Program-made: the position numbers and the translations under genes
The notes under the pieces: model-generated
What the model was told of the DNA's origin: nothing
The model's input: only the letters and a program-made list of their open reading frames with translations
The model's database searches: none
Shown here: positions 45,401 through 49,281 of the stretch, piece by piece
Layout: each line of letters starts with the position of its first letter
How positions within the stretch are numbered: position 1 is the stretch's first letter
NCBI GenBank assembly: GCA_949825045.1
Contig: OX463822.1
Location: forward strand, 1,245,001-1,309,000
DNA length: 64,000 bases
Reading direction: 5' to 3'
DNA from: Argyresthia goedartella
Taxonomy: Eukaryota > Arthropoda > Insecta > Lepidoptera > Argyresthiidae

Positions 45401-47004
45401 TTAAATTTGCTAATTTATCACTCGCTGCGATGCTAACAAAATGTATGCGATTTCAGGTTTGCCGCGCAAGGTCAAATCGCATAGCGTCGTGCGAGTGTTA
45501 AGTTATGTGTATGCAACTTGGGTCTCGATGTTCGAGGTGCTCTGAGGCCGTCGTCGTTTCTCCCAGAATTACCATCCTGGTTTGTATGGTGGATGGAGAC
45601 GCAAGCAACTACAACTGCAGATGCTAGGCCTCATGATAATGATGCTGGGGAACGTGGGCTTACTCACTCGCTGAGGTGTCGACAGAGCTTGCCGCCGGAC
45701 TGATGGTCGACCTCGGCGGCGGCGGGGGTCAACTCGAACTTGTTGTTACTTTCATACACGCCCAGCACCAGGCCTCGCTGGAGATAGAAATCTCATGTTA
45801 GGGACAAGCTCACCTTAGTGCAAGTTTTTCACTGAGGAAGATTACCTACGCAAAACTTTTTCGTAGAGGGCAAAACTCTGTGAATCTATTGATGAACAAA
45901 AATCTTTGATTGTTTAATTTGTGTTTGTTACAAACTCTTAGCGCCTTTTCCATGGAACTTCTTTCTCAGTTTTCTTCCCCATTGGAATATAAGGCATTTT
46001 ACATAAACTACATAATTTGTCTGTATTGTATAATTTAATGTTATGCATGTGCAATGAAACACATACATACATATGCCCTTCCTCCCAAAGAGGGGTAGGC
46101 AAGGACTAACGTTATCCACTTGCTATGATCCTAAACATAAACAAACATAAAATATAAACAATTGCATACATTGCTTCTAACCCCACACTAGGATACCGTG
46201 TCGTGGGAACCAGAAACAGTGACTTCACACCCATATAAACATGGAAGACCTGGGGTTTTTTATGTATTCCCAGCCGGGGATGGAACCCGTCCCGGGTTCT
46301 CGCATGGTAGGCAGAGCCACAGCTGCAGCTCCACAGAGGTTGTCCTGGCATATATCCCTTGCTTCCTCAACATTAATAGGTGCAATAAAAATATAACAAT
46401 ACCTACATATGTACAGTCTCGACGTCTTAAATTTTGCGCCTAATTTGCGTGATGTGGGTTGGGGGCATTACTCCTGCCAACCCAGCTCCTGTAGGAAGGC
46501 TAGCAAGCCCTTGATGTTGCCGACGACTTCTTGGAGCTACCTACATATGTAATGGTGATGGGAAACCTTCATATCTGCATATCTACAGCAATAGGCTAGT
46601 CCTCTATAATGCATAATGGAATATTCAATAACTAGCTAAAACATCGGCGCTACTTTGCCTCTGCAACTCACTCTACAAATTTGTGTTGTTTGAGTGATGA
46701 TAGATTCCAGATAGGAACAAACAGCACTGACCTTGCCTCCTCCTACACCGGCATCCTCGCCTGAAACCGGCTCACATGGCTCCTTGTGTTTGTCTTCCGC
46801 ATGATGACCATGAGACTTGTGTTTGTCCTCCGCATGATGACCATGGGACTTGTGTTTATCCTCCGCATGATGTCCATGAGACTTGTGTTTGTCCTCCGCA
46901 TGATGACCATGAGATAGCTTTGATGAACAACACCTGCTCAAAACTCTGCTGTATGGTAGATATCTGCTTAATGCAGCACTTGAAAGAATTTTCAAAATAC
47001 CCAT
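7697..47004 (-). CDS. leucyl aminopeptidase-like protein (peptidase M17), 12 exons, 602 aa
   Basis: Exons (plus-strand coordinates, in coding order): 46732-47004, 45668-45777, 44738-44873, 41410-41537, 38709-38916, 37763-37962, 36960-37065, 35579-35686, 31173-31278, 29629-29778, 24200-24273, 7697-7906. All have AG/GT borders, and the phases add up to 603 codons. Residues 1-31 form a basic, Ser/Leu-rich mitochondrial-type presequence; 32-75 are four [10 protein letters not shown] repeats; the M17 N-domain follows, and the catalytic domain runs from about 286. M17 ligands present by alignment: Lys346, Asp351 (TFDSGG), Lys358, Asp428, Glu430, Arg432 (DTDMEGR). The second-metal Asp is replaced by Ser369 (NRGSMAGAA where the family has a D-M pair), so activity is doubtful. 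Drosophila sperm LAPs show similar losses. The introns hold most of the window's transposons. Confidence 0.93.
8108..8310 (-). mobile_element. tRNA-derived SINE (family 1)
   Basis: Same family as 30587-30800, reversed. It shows ccccacactaggata..ctgtg, gacctggggtttc and the B-box complement ggattcgaacc (8207-8217). The head is diverged. Confidence 0.7.
8630..9480. repeat. second copy of the older dispersed repeat, split by an RTE fragment
   Basis: 8630-8790 and 9290-9480 match 440-610 and 610-688 plus 5367-5480. The middle (8795-9290) is a foreign RTE-like fragment. Here the Gypsy target (ccatacctgttttt) is uninterrupted. Confidence 0.7.
8795..9290 (-). mobile_element. RTE-like LINE 3' fragment
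   Basis: The minus strand encodes the typical C-terminal part of an endonuclease-reverse transcriptase: [35 protein letters not shown]. The plus-strand mark is cccactgctgggcaaaggcctctc. It carries an in-frame stop and is 5' truncated. Confidence 0.75.
9481..10464. other. LAP intron DNA, unresolved
   Basis: No gene is supported. A GT-rich run (gtgtaagtgtttgtgtgtgtgcatgtgtg) lies near 9780-9812. 10320-10375 (cagttattaaactcggaac) resembles the end of an LTR but has no partner nearby except a weakly similar stretch near 43420. Confidence 0.4.
10421..11602 (+). CDS. jockey-like LINE reverse transcriptase, 5' truncated
   Basis: 393 residues, of which homology to LINE reverse transcriptase starts near residue 20 ([17 protein letters not shown]). 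The palm motifs are intact ([13 protein letters not shown] and MFADDTVI), followed by the thumb ([11 protein letters not shown]). The N-terminal endonuclease and RT fingers are missing. It ends at a natural stop before a 3' UTR, so this is a 5'-truncated copy with an intact remainder. It lies antisense to LAP in intron 11. Confidence 0.9.
   Translation: MFFMMFVAMYFGDCFTVIFDIFDTECIPILLARLENMGVRGSPLRWFTDYLTNRKQAVRIEKLLSGSASCMYGVPQGSTLGPTLFLVYINELCKLDMIGANLIMFADDTVILFHETNWTKVQRLAKTGLAKVTCWLEDSLSSLNTMKTKYLCFSKTAAGSPEQNFKLTIHTYPCNRELVEGVMCGCETLLRVPSIKYLGVVVDDNLHWGPHITATAKRIRKLIFVFKHLRLNANRTLLLQTYSALCHCVIEYCICAWGGARKTILLEAERAQRAVLKVLLYAPWRHPTTLVYKESNVLTIRQTFILKCIRRYHSRTVPLLPVRTKRIYRFPVPRAISAFARRHYNYVTPRLYSTIHNKLNISKERNYTLKNRVYTWLRSHDYEGTESLMDSAY
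10465..11940 (+). mobile_element. 5'-truncated jockey-like LINE
   Basis: It runs from the truncated RT to a 3' end with gaataaatatttttt and a (tttctttc)n tail at about 11905-11940. The 3' UTR after 11602 has a run of CACTACA-like repeats (11630-11700). It directly abuts BEL/Pao-derived DNA. Confidence 0.8.
11940..12275 (-). pseudogene. env-like remnant (insect retroelement glycoprotein type)
   Basis: A 111-residue open piece shows features of the C-terminal half of envelope-like proteins of insect retroelements (the ISDNYLLFE stretch followed by an LPLI segment and ELHK-type region). It is incomplete at both ends and lies next to BEL/Pao pieces on the same strand. An old endogenous copy; no functional protein is implied. 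Confidence 0.45.
12480..12740 (-). pseudogene. BEL/Pao C-terminal domain (DUF5641-like) remnant
   Basis: The minus strand gives [11 protein letters not shown]…[23 protein letters not shown]…NKLAPLP, the usual domain after the integrase in BEL/Pao polyproteins (in short: PPG.W.MG.V, P..DG..RV). Stops lie in the flanks. Confidence 0.7.
12785..12996 (-). pseudogene. BEL/Pao integrase C-terminal fragment (inverted arm 1)
   Basis: Reads [13 protein letters not shown], then [11 protein letters not shown] and DPDDIEYLT, the end of a BEL integrase core. It is a near-identical inverted copy of 14719-14931. The minus strand then continues into 12480-12740. Confidence 0.8.
12997..13637 (+). pseudogene. 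BEL/Pao pol fragment: RNase H end to integrase start
   Basis: Reads [17 protein letters not shown]…LWWVGPQCL (typical BEL RNase H/integrase link), a stop near 13173, then a second open piece (13179-13637) ending with [16 protein letters not shown]. The frame shifts near 13585 just before the zinc domain. Defective. Confidence 0.8.
13631..14142 (+). repeat. 57-bp coding minisatellite, 9 units, in BEL/Pao integrase zinc region
   Basis: Nine head-to-tail units of 57 bp (unit 5 has 56). Each spans RLTELVIEL and [10 protein letters not shown], i.e. 19 codons. The unit is the segment of the integrase HHCC domain that carries the two zinc-binding His residues (H-x4-H). Normally it occurs once; here it is repeated nine times before the remaining domain (WVVGG…) resumes near 14180. 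The 1-bp loss in unit 5 shifts the frame. Unit-to-unit differences are few. Confidence 0.9.
14222..14797 (+). pseudogene. BEL/Pao integrase core, degraded
   Basis: The catalytic core is recognisable: GVDFTGH (first D), [11 protein letters not shown] (second D), [17 protein letters not shown] (E). Then [14 protein letters not shown], after which the frame is lost. It is preceded by frame breaks in the CC half of the zinc domain. Confidence 0.85.
14719..14931 (+). repeat. inverted arm 2 (BEL integrase C-terminal)
   Basis: Plus-strand copy of 12785-12996, including ggtccttggagatcaaaag-like start and gatgacatcgagtacttaac. The two arms face each other across 1.7 kb. Confidence 0.8.
15264..15950 (-). 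pseudogene. LINE copy A, RT thumb and C-terminal part
   Basis: 228 residues: [19 protein letters not shown] (thumb), then the usual C-terminal region ([18 protein letters not shown]). It continues upstream in the same frame to about 16030 without Met. It is separated from the 16031-18019 frame by a frameshift. Confidence 0.85.
16031..18019 (-). pseudogene. LINE copy A, endonuclease and RT finger/palm part
   Basis: 662 residues. The AP-type endonuclease shows [20 protein letters not shown] and an SDHTAQ box. RT follows ([42 protein letters not shown]). The catalytic FADD box that should follow is absent: the sequence jumps into a frameshift with a small deletion. The enzyme would be dead. Confidence 0.9.
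18024..19328 (-). mobile_element. maT-type (DD37D) mariner, copy 1
   Basis: 1305 bp with inverted ends catagtcaggtcataagttc… and …gacctgactgtg, flanked by TA on both sides (18022-18023, 19329-19330). The transposase runs on the minus strand. It is inserted in the endonuclease of LINE copy A. Confidence 0.92.
18208..19209 (-). CDS. maT mariner transposase, C-terminus frameshifted
   Basis: 333 residues. An N-terminal HTH pair with GRPRS between the two halves is visible. The catalytic residues are D in FSDEKIF, D in [10 protein letters not shown] and D in SPLDYKIW. I count 37 residues between the last two, the DD37D spacing of the maT family. Compared with the copy at 59.5 kb it lacks 4 bp (taat) near 18251, which replaces the last 34 or so residues by an unrelated tail. 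The catalytic core is intact, so partial function cannot be excluded. Confidence 0.9.
   Translation of the reverse strand: MEFSSFLNMEWTLKEDRVAVIALHRCGYAPIQIFDLLKNLNITKRFVYRTIKRYNEDSSVYDRSRSGRPRSVRTPEVIKAVKARIQRNPIRKQKLLALQMGLSRTTVKRVLNEDLGLRAYRRKTGHRLDARLMDLRLKRCRALLKRYAGKKHREILFSDEKIFTVEESFNKQNDKVYAHSSEEASNRIPRVQRGHFPSSLMVWLGVSYWGLTEVHFCEKGVKTNAVVYQNTVLKNLVEPVSHTMFNNRHWVFQQDSAPAHRAKSTQDWLAAREIDFIRHEDWPSSSPDLSPLDYKIWQHLEEKACSKPHPDLESLKASLRQPPILTWTSFVLR
19213..19431 (-). pseudogene. LINE copy A, first part of endonuclease
   Basis: Only residues 1-33 or so belong to the LINE ([15 protein letters not shown], the typical start of an endonuclease domain). The remainder reads into the mariner end. 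Confidence 0.75.
19500..19936 (+). pseudogene. env-like remnant cut by the non-coding LTR element
   Basis: The open piece 19669-19941 encodes a Cys-containing segment ([19 protein letters not shown], then [19 protein letters not shown]) like the extracellular part of env-like proteins of insect BEL/Pao or Gypsy elements. The match appears to resume after 23490 for some 30 codons. Old, incomplete; the insertion target of the element at 19937. Confidence 0.45.
19937..20068 (+). repeat. 5' LTR of LARD-like element
   Basis: 132 bp beginning tgtagtgtgtcacaacc and ending cccatccctaca. Contains tcaataaacg, a possible poly(A) signal (AATAAA). Confidence 0.92.
20069..20086 (+). other. primer-binding site of LARD-like element
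   Basis: TGGCGACCTAGCCAGGCC directly follows the LTR CA. The first 7 bases equal those of the Gypsy element's site at 5204 downwards. Confidence 0.65.
23359..23490 (+). repeat. 3' LTR of LARD-like element
   Basis: Same 132 bp as 19937-20068; preceded by a purine tract. Confidence 0.92.
23779..23960. mobile_element. MITE relic (same family as 57595-57850)
   Basis: Inverted ends: gcaatattaaactgcacatc…tgatttgca on the left, and tttttgatgtgcaattaaata on the right. It shares atatcagggc and the tttgctgtg-type motifs with the 57.6-kb copy. Confidence 0.6.
24200..24273 (-). CDS. LAP exon 11
   Basis: 74 nt: 2 bases finishing Asn, then 24 codons ([21 protein letters not shown]). It corresponds to the family stretch ending in GGA-T-AAFL. 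Here the Gly-Gly loop is altered (GSGRATPC). Acceptor tcgacag, donor gtgagt. Confidence 0.9.
24474..24853. mobile_element. MITE with TA flanks, 380 bp
   Basis: Ends tgtcaccgtaacattgtcaaa and (complement) tgtcaccgtaagattgtcaaa, flanked by TA at 24472-24473 and 24854-24855. Subterminal cgttagtttgtaaact repeats point inwards from both sides. A GC-rich hairpin (gaagacta…tagtcttc) lies at 24606-24651. A related end is at 48376. Confidence 0.75.
24869..24969 (-). pseudogene. shortened copy D of LAP exon 10
   Basis: On the minus strand: aatccctctctgc, then directly the 3' part of exon 10 (codons for WRFPL, stop, then HQQL) and its donor (agtgagtgattatcat). The middle of the exon is missing at the same joint as in copies A-C. 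Confidence 0.8.
24984..25080 (-). pseudogene. shortened copy C of LAP exon 10
   Basis: Same structure as copy D. It reads GWSFPL followed by a stop, then RQLT and an intact donor (ccagtgagtg). It is separated from D and B by (atct)n. Confidence 0.8.
25096..25186 (-). pseudogene. shortened copy B of LAP exon 10
   Basis: Reads [19 protein letters not shown] without a stop; the donor is lost (ccaatgac). LINE copy D begins directly after it. Confidence 0.8.
25385..25700 (-). mobile_element. RTE-like LINE 3' fragment nested in LINE copy D
   Basis: 25402-25596 (minus) encodes [14 protein letters not shown]…[12 protein letters not shown] and stop, the usual RTE C-terminus. The upstream part (DRVRNTEI…LKWDWAG) is in another frame. 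Confidence 0.8.
26055..26120. repeat. short dispersed repeat (cctatttcccggaagaggggtaggcag)
   Basis: catacatacatatgctcacgcc followed by gaggggtaggcagagacc. A similar block is at 46065-46112. No coding content. Confidence 0.5.
27809..27906 (-). pseudogene. shortened copy A of LAP exon 10
   Basis: Reads [17 protein letters not shown] with the same deletion joint as copies B-D and with (atct)n at its left edge. The donor is changed (ccagcgag). It sits exactly between LINE copies D and B. Confidence 0.8.
27915..29608 (-). mobile_element. jockey-like LINE (copy B), 5' truncated
   Basis: The 3' tail starts at agagtcagagtcag; the RT frames follow at 28105-29172 and 29100-29624. It ends 20 bp from LAP exon 10. 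Confidence 0.85.
28105..29172 (-). pseudogene. LINE copy B, RT palm to C-terminus
   Basis: 355 residues. The FADDTSIIF box is intact, then [15 protein letters not shown] (thumb) and a long C-terminal domain. A frameshift near 29100-29172 separates it from the upstream piece. Confidence 0.85.
29100..29624 (-). pseudogene. LINE copy B, RT fingers
   Basis: Reads [33 protein letters not shown] and [12 protein letters not shown]: fingers and palm of a jockey-like RT. The upstream endonuclease is missing. Confidence 0.85.
29629..29778 (-). CDS. LAP exon 10
   Basis: 150 nt, starts with 2 bases (His), ends with 1 base of Asn. It encodes [17 protein letters not shown] (family ATLTGA…LG) and [13 protein letters not shown] (family GDR.WR.PL). 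Four short copies of its second half follow in the next intron. Confidence 0.93.
29810..30584. other. LAP intron 9 DNA, no gene seen
   Basis: Unresolved. 30345-30390 (ctatcgtgtgtggtaac, aaagggcttcatgag) recurs at 48985-49025, so part is an old dispersed repeat. A poly(A) run at 30554-30567 precedes the SINE. Confidence 0.4.
30587..30800 (+). mobile_element. tRNA-derived SINE (family 1), near full length
   Basis: A tRNA-like head with A box (tggcttagcgg, 30595-30605) and B box (ggattcgatct, 30637-30647). Then ccccaggtcttggatgttta, cctagtatgggg and a tail atgtttatgtttattttgt. The best copy of the family in the window. Confidence 0.8.
31173..31278 (-). CDS. LAP exon 9
   Basis: 106 nt, phase 0 to +1. 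[19 protein letters not shown] holds the metal ligands Asp428 and Glu430 and Arg432 (family NTDAEGR). Ends VVDIATLT. Donor c|gtgagt. Confidence 0.93.
31365..31505 (+). mobile_element. SINE family 1, head missing
   Basis: ctccaggtcttggatatttg…ctagtgtgggtcc…tgtttatgtttgt match the body of 30587-30800. Confidence 0.65.
31506..32215. other. LAP intron 8 DNA, unresolved
   Basis: Short open stretches on the plus strand (31911-32096 among them) have no recognisable homology. A duplicated motif gaagttcatagc occurs at 31758 and 31940. No gene is called. Confidence 0.4.
32220..32505 (+). mobile_element. LINE fragment in opposite orientation to copy C
   Basis: Plus-strand copy of the link region found on the minus strand at 33610-33900 ([21 protein letters not shown]), with a stop and a frameshift. 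It forms an inverted pair with copy C. Confidence 0.6.
32560..34790 (-). mobile_element. jockey-like LINE (copy C), RT palm deleted
   Basis: 3' UTR 32560-32855, RT C-terminal part 32856-33524 ([26 protein letters not shown]), link 33613-33876, endonuclease 33968-34763 ([19 protein letters not shown]). The RT fingers and FADD box are missing at about 33540-33600. Confidence 0.85.
34930..35417. mobile_element. deleted DNA transposon/MITE, 488 bp, 26-bp TIRs
   Basis: Ends gtgacccagaattaacgcaa and its complement at 35398-35417. The interior minus strand reads [19 protein letters not shown], like the N-terminal domain of Tc1/mariner-type transposases. No TSD is clear. Confidence 0.65.
35579..35686 (-). 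CDS. LAP exon 8
   Basis: 36 codons, phase 0 at both ends: [18 protein letters not shown] and [11 protein letters not shown], matching family …CENM..G…PGD…NG. Acceptor actcag, donor gtatgg. Confidence 0.93.
36060..36310. repeat. dispersed repeat fragment
   Basis: accgaaatcggcctagtagt and ccatacatacataaacacacatacaaac are typical of short lepidopteran repeats carrying latent priming-site-like tails. Not assigned to a family. Confidence 0.4.
36465..36493. repeat. (TA)n microsatellite
   Basis: Uninterrupted AT alternation of about 29 bp, within AT-rich intron DNA. Confidence 0.85.
36650..36850. repeat. degenerate tandem repeat (tagtagaaacgagtgtttatgag)
   Basis: The motif atttatctagtagaaacgag-tgtttatgagta occurs at about 36668, 36725 and 36800 with changes. 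Intronic. Confidence 0.6.
36960..37065 (-). CDS. LAP exon 7
   Basis: 106 nt; the first base completes Ser352 of TFDSGG. It carries Lys358 (GGLCLKRAS) and the stretch [15 protein letters not shown], in which Ser369 stands where M17 enzymes have the metal-binding Asp. Donor gtaagc. Confidence 0.93.
37195..37690 (+). mobile_element. tRNA-derived SINE (family 2), interrupted
   Basis: Head with ggtttagcccagcgggcag (A-box side) and ggttcgaatcc (B box, 37263-37273). The body tgtgtatttacataagtattta…tatcgtcgtctagtaccca is followed by about 200 bp of other sequence and then the tail cctagttcgatttgtgtaag at 37628. The same tail is at 48825. Confidence 0.7.
37763..37962 (-). CDS. LAP exon 6
   Basis: 200 nt, phase 0, ends with 2 bases. 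[18 protein letters not shown] (family VGQGS..PP.L…Y.G) then AAKGVTFD with Lys346 and Asp351. Acceptor ctgcag, donor gtaatc. Confidence 0.93.
37990..38700. other. LAP intron 5 DNA, unresolved
   Basis: No gene. Contains a ctcgctccgctccgcttcgctcggctcc run at 38492-38522. 38150-38230 resembles an RTE 3' tail (cggagtgcacgggg…gatgaaatgatgatgatg). Confidence 0.35.
38709..38916 (-). CDS. LAP exon 5
   Basis: 208 nt. [16 protein letters not shown], then a Gly-rich insert ([18 protein letters not shown]) absent from standard LAPs, then [18 protein letters not shown], matching the family QN.AR.L…PAN.MTP. Donor gtcaac. Confidence 0.93.
39050..40580. other. LAP intron 4 DNA, unresolved
   Basis: No gene. 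A purine/pyrimidine stretch gcctacctgcctagcctacctgtctgtaggtagg lies at 39613-39646. 40190-40300 has gttaagttaggttaggtc-type runs. Nothing identified. Confidence 0.35.
40585..41290 (-). mobile_element. jockey-like LINE (copy E), 3' fragment
   Basis: RT thumb at 40761-41186 ([30 protein letters not shown]), followed by 3' UTR shared with copies C and D. Internal deletion in the C-terminal domain. Confidence 0.8.
41410..41537 (-). CDS. LAP exon 4
   Basis: 128 nt, phase 0, ends with 2 bases. [20 protein letters not shown], then an Ala-rich helix ([15 protein letters not shown]): the M17 N-terminal domain stretch R.A.G.A…L...G. Acceptor ctccag, donor gtaagg. Confidence 0.92.
41560..43510. other. 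LAP intron 3 DNA, unresolved
   Basis: No gene is supported. 42575-42590 is a T-rich run. 43395-43440 (taataaa-like, ctatcattaaactcgggac) could be an LTR end (compare 10340), without a partner. The stretch 41930-42030 is G-rich. Confidence 0.35.
43515..43795. repeat. 109-bp tandem repeat with TGACAGCTGTCA palindrome
   Basis: About 2.5 units. The palindrome TGACAGCTGTCA is at 43624-43635 and 43733-43744, exactly 109 bp apart. aaactgtcatatctcggaaa-type and catgaagatatgacagctc blocks repeat likewise. Confidence 0.8.
43795..44034. repeat. short duplicated block and (C)18 run
   Basis: ataacctactctWgcca…ttggcttttctttg…gcttcgct…gctccgg occurs at 43796-43850 and 43899-43958. 18 Cs occupy 44017-44034. 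Confidence 0.7.
44738..44873 (-). CDS. LAP exon 3
   Basis: 136 nt: 1 base finishing Glu, then 45 codons. [20 protein letters not shown] and SSVAIASYG, the hydrophobic strands of the M17 N-terminal domain. Acceptor ttccag, donor gtaata. Confidence 0.92.
44990..45165 (-). mobile_element. RTE-like LINE C-terminal fragment
   Basis: The minus strand reads [18 protein letters not shown] and a short tail ending LWIDV and stop. A second RTE subfamily, different from 25385-25700. Confidence 0.65.
45218..45320. repeat. (CTT)n and (AAT)n microsatellites
   Basis: ccttcttcttcttcttctacttc at 45222-45247 and taataataataataataataa at 45299-45319. Confidence 0.8.
45668..45777 (-). CDS. LAP exon 2
   Basis: 110 nt, phase 0, ends with 2 bases. 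[20 protein letters not shown] then [10 protein letters not shown], matching KGLVLG.Y…..L….GKL of M17 enzymes. Acceptor tctccag, donor gtgagt. Confidence 0.92.
46132..46345 (-). mobile_element. tRNA-derived SINE (family 1), reversed
   Basis: Head at 46345 (cacagagg), B-box region ggatggaacccg changed, body gacctggggttttttat and ccccacactaggatacc. Tail at 46132-46165. Confidence 0.75.
46732..47004 (-). CDS. LAP exon 1 (presequence and His-rich repeats)
   Basis: 91 codons, donor gtcagt. Start chosen at [16 protein letters not shown]; an in-frame Met 8 codons upstream (47028) is possible but breaks the presequence pattern. No acidic residue occurs before the repeats (about 31 residues), as in mitochondrial targeting peptides. 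Then four [11 protein letters not shown] units and a link [17 protein letters not shown] to the M17 N-domain. Confidence 0.9.
46780..46911 (-). repeat. 33-bp tandem repeat, 4 units, coding [11 protein letters not shown]
   Basis: Four units of 33 bp with very few base changes (e.g. cttccgc/cctccgc, gatgacc/gatgtcc). All are in frame. The last unit ends in Glu instead of Ser. Confidence 0.95.
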
Positions 47005-47278
47005 TTTATGGGAAAAAGAATTATACAAAATTGATGATTTTAAATAAACATTTTGATTGAAATAAAATAAAGCATAAATCTAAATAAACCAACTAGATTT
47101 CTTTGGGTTCTATTACTGTTTTTAATTTGGGTTTGAATCTAGAATACCTCATACTAGGTAATATCTGATTGCCATAATTAAAATAAAGTATTTGCACTTA
47201 GCAATTCTAAGGCTTTTCTGTCAAATTGGATTTTACAATACTACATGAGCTTGTATGTTTCAAATAAAACTCTCATAG

Positions 47279-47920
47279 TTATCTCTTACTCCCTATATTT
47301 AATTTAAAAGTTGTAGTCTTTGGTACATGCCTAATTGTTAAAGATATTCTAGTTACTCTGGGACATTTCATTCCTAATTGATATTCTTTAGAGCACTTAT
47401 CCAGATTAGCAACATTATTGTCAATATAATCTTCATCAAGCTCTTCAATACAGTGCAAGTAATCATGAAAGAGTTTATCTTGTAAAATCAAGAGACTCCT
47501 CGGTTCTAATAGAAATGAAAATAAAGGTTGTAGCACTGATTTATCTGCTGTTGCTGGTTCAAAAAACTTCAAAACAGTGTGTGACCCAACAGAGATAGTT
47601 GTTATAGTTGGGTAGAACAGTGTACCATCCAAGTGAGGCATAATACCTTGGCCAGGTAAGTACTCATTGACAAGAATATGATTTGGTCTTTTACCATTCA
47701 TAACATCTAGTTTATGTATTCTCTCAAGGTAGTCATCAAGCCATGCTGGTATGGATTCAGCGATCATACCCTTCGTGTGAGGGATTCCACCCCAGTTTTG
47801 AAGCCTTCTGTTTGAAAGTTGGGTCCACTTTGGTTTTGGCGCGACGTATATTTTGGACAATATTGCCTTTTCCTCGTCAGTTGTGATGAACTCAGATATG
47901 TAGTATGCCGTAGGCGGTAT
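47279..47920 (-). CDS. ALKBH6: ALKBH6 exon 2
   Basis: 214 codons with stop. Contains the whole double-stranded beta-helix fold and all catalytic residues. Confidence 0.95.
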   Translation of the reverse strand: MPPTAYYISEFITTDEEKAILSKIYVAPKPKWTQLSNRRLQNWGGIPHTKGMIAESIPAWLDDYLERIHKLDVMNGKRPNHILVNEYLPGQGIMPHLDGTLFYPTITTISVGSHTVLKFFEPATADKSVLQPLFSFLLEPRSLLILQDKLFHDYLHCIEELDEDYIDNNVANLDKCSKEYQLGMKCPRVTRISLTIRHVPKTTTFKLNIGSKR

Positions 47921-48036
47921 CTGTAAAGATCACTTAGTTTTAAAGCATGGACTTTTTACCTCGAGTAAATAAGAAATCGGCAGTAACTTACGTCTTGAAG
48001 CTTGTAGTTGTCTAAGCTTTTGCTATTTGTTAACAT
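47279..48036 (-). CDS. ALKBH6: alpha-ketoglutarate-dependent dioxygenase AlkB homolog 6, 2 exons, 228 aa
   Basis: Exons 47992-48036 (15 codons, MLTNSKSLDNYKLQD) and 47279-47920, joined at a consensus donor gtaagt and acceptor tttacag, phase 0. The sequence follows the ALKBH6 family along its whole length: PPTAYYISEFI, PKPKWTQLSNRRLQNWGG, LVNEYLPGQGIMPHLDG, GSHTVLKF, LLEPRSLL, RISLTIRHVPK. The 2OG/Fe(II) site is present: His111-x-Asp113, distal His171 (DYLHCI), and 2OG-binding Arg206/Arg212. The family acts in nucleus and cytoplasm, and its substrate is poorly defined. The gene is in tandem with LAP (stop 274 bp before the LAP ATG) and divergent from UBTD. Confidence 0.96.
47992..48036 (-). 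CDS. ALKBH6: ALKBH6 exon 1
   Basis: 45 nt from ATG (48034-48036 on the complement) to donor gac|gtaagt. Too short to stand alone but in phase with exon 2. Confidence 0.88.
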
Positions 48037-48375
48037 TTTGAAAGTAGTAATAGATATAGATAGGTAGAATGGTGTCTGTTGATGTAAATTTCCAATGTCC
48101 AATTTTGTTGTGTGTTTTTAGTGTTCTTTTTGTAAAGTAAGTTTAGTTTTTGACTTTTTGTTTGACTCAAACAAACTGACAGTTAGATAGGTACGTAGAG
48201 CTTAGTTCGGCCTCAAATTACCTTCGCCGTTAAGTTGGTAACAAGGAAATCAGTGTTGCTAGCTTTTGAAAAACGTTACCCAAACCCCATAGCGAAAAAA
48301 TATCATAATTAATGAATGAATGTGAAAAATATTTTAGCTCATACAATCAAATGTTTATACACGTTGCCATTTGTA

Positions 48376-48470
48376 TATGTGACCGTAAGATAGCCAAAAC
48401 CGTTAGTTGATAAACAAACGCGTTAGTAGATCAACTATCGACAGATAGTAAACCAGACTGACAAATTCCA
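48376..48470. repeat. end of a MITE related to 24474-24853
   Basis: tatatgtgaccgtaagatagccaaa, then cgttagttgataaac, parallel to the 24.5-kb element's end. The other end is lost at the LINE junction. Confidence 0.5.
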
Positions 48471-48755
48471 AATGTCTTTATTACTGTAGATATTTACGTA
48501 TACTTAGCAATCGTATTTTTTGCCACTTTTCTCCATTGGACCACTGTGGGACAAGAAGAGCGAAGCTACTCCCACAGATTGATTTTTAGATGTCTTTCAA
48601 AAATTGCTTGTGATTAACCAATACAAGTATTATAATATCTTTATGATAATTAATAAGCTGGAATAAATAATTGCAAAATTATTAACAGCAAGGTCTGTAT
48701 TGAGCCAGATTAACCCCATACAGTCCCGTCATTTAAGTAATCTTGAACATTGTTA
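48470..48755 (-). mobile_element. jockey-like LINE 3' UTR fragment (copy F)
   Basis: ggaccactgtggga…ctcccacagattgatttttag and cagcaaggtctgtattgagcc match the 3' UTR of copy C (32560-32850). No coding part. Confidence 0.75.
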
Positions 48756-48960
48756 TATCACTTTTATATCGTCGTCTAATGCTCATAACTCATAACTAGC
48801 TTTGTAGCACTTAGTATGGGCCTAGTTCGATTTGTGTAAGATTGTCCTCTAATATTTATTATTATTGACCGAGCGAGCGAAGCGAGCGAAGCGAGCGAAG
48901 GGCTCCTTTCGAAGGGCTTCCCTTTTAGGGGGGGAGTTATGACGTCATTTTTTTTTTTGT
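48756..48960 (+). repeat. SINE family 2 tail plus GAGCGAAGC run
   Basis: tatcgtcgtctaatgctcataac and cctagttcgatttgtgtaag as in 37195-37690. Then cgagcgagcgaagcgagcgaagc at 48871-48900 and a T run. Confidence 0.6.
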
Positions 48961-49281
48961 ATTGGTTTTTTCTTTTCTTTCTGTAACCTATCGTGTGGGT
49001 TATCAAATTAAAGGGCTTCATGAACCGGTTCTAAAAATATACTACACCATTACCTTTCGGCCGCCTGTTTTATAAAAATCAAAGAAATATTTTCAAAACA
49101 CACCAAGTTTGGACTCCTCGAAGTAGGACACGGATTAGAAAAGAGGATCTATACAGACCATGAAAGTGAGTGAAATAGACTACAACTATTTTCGTGAAAA
49201 GTCAACAGATTGTATTTTAAATCGCAAAATGTAGTTTACAAAGTTCACCAATAACTTTGTAAACTACATTTTGCAATTTTT

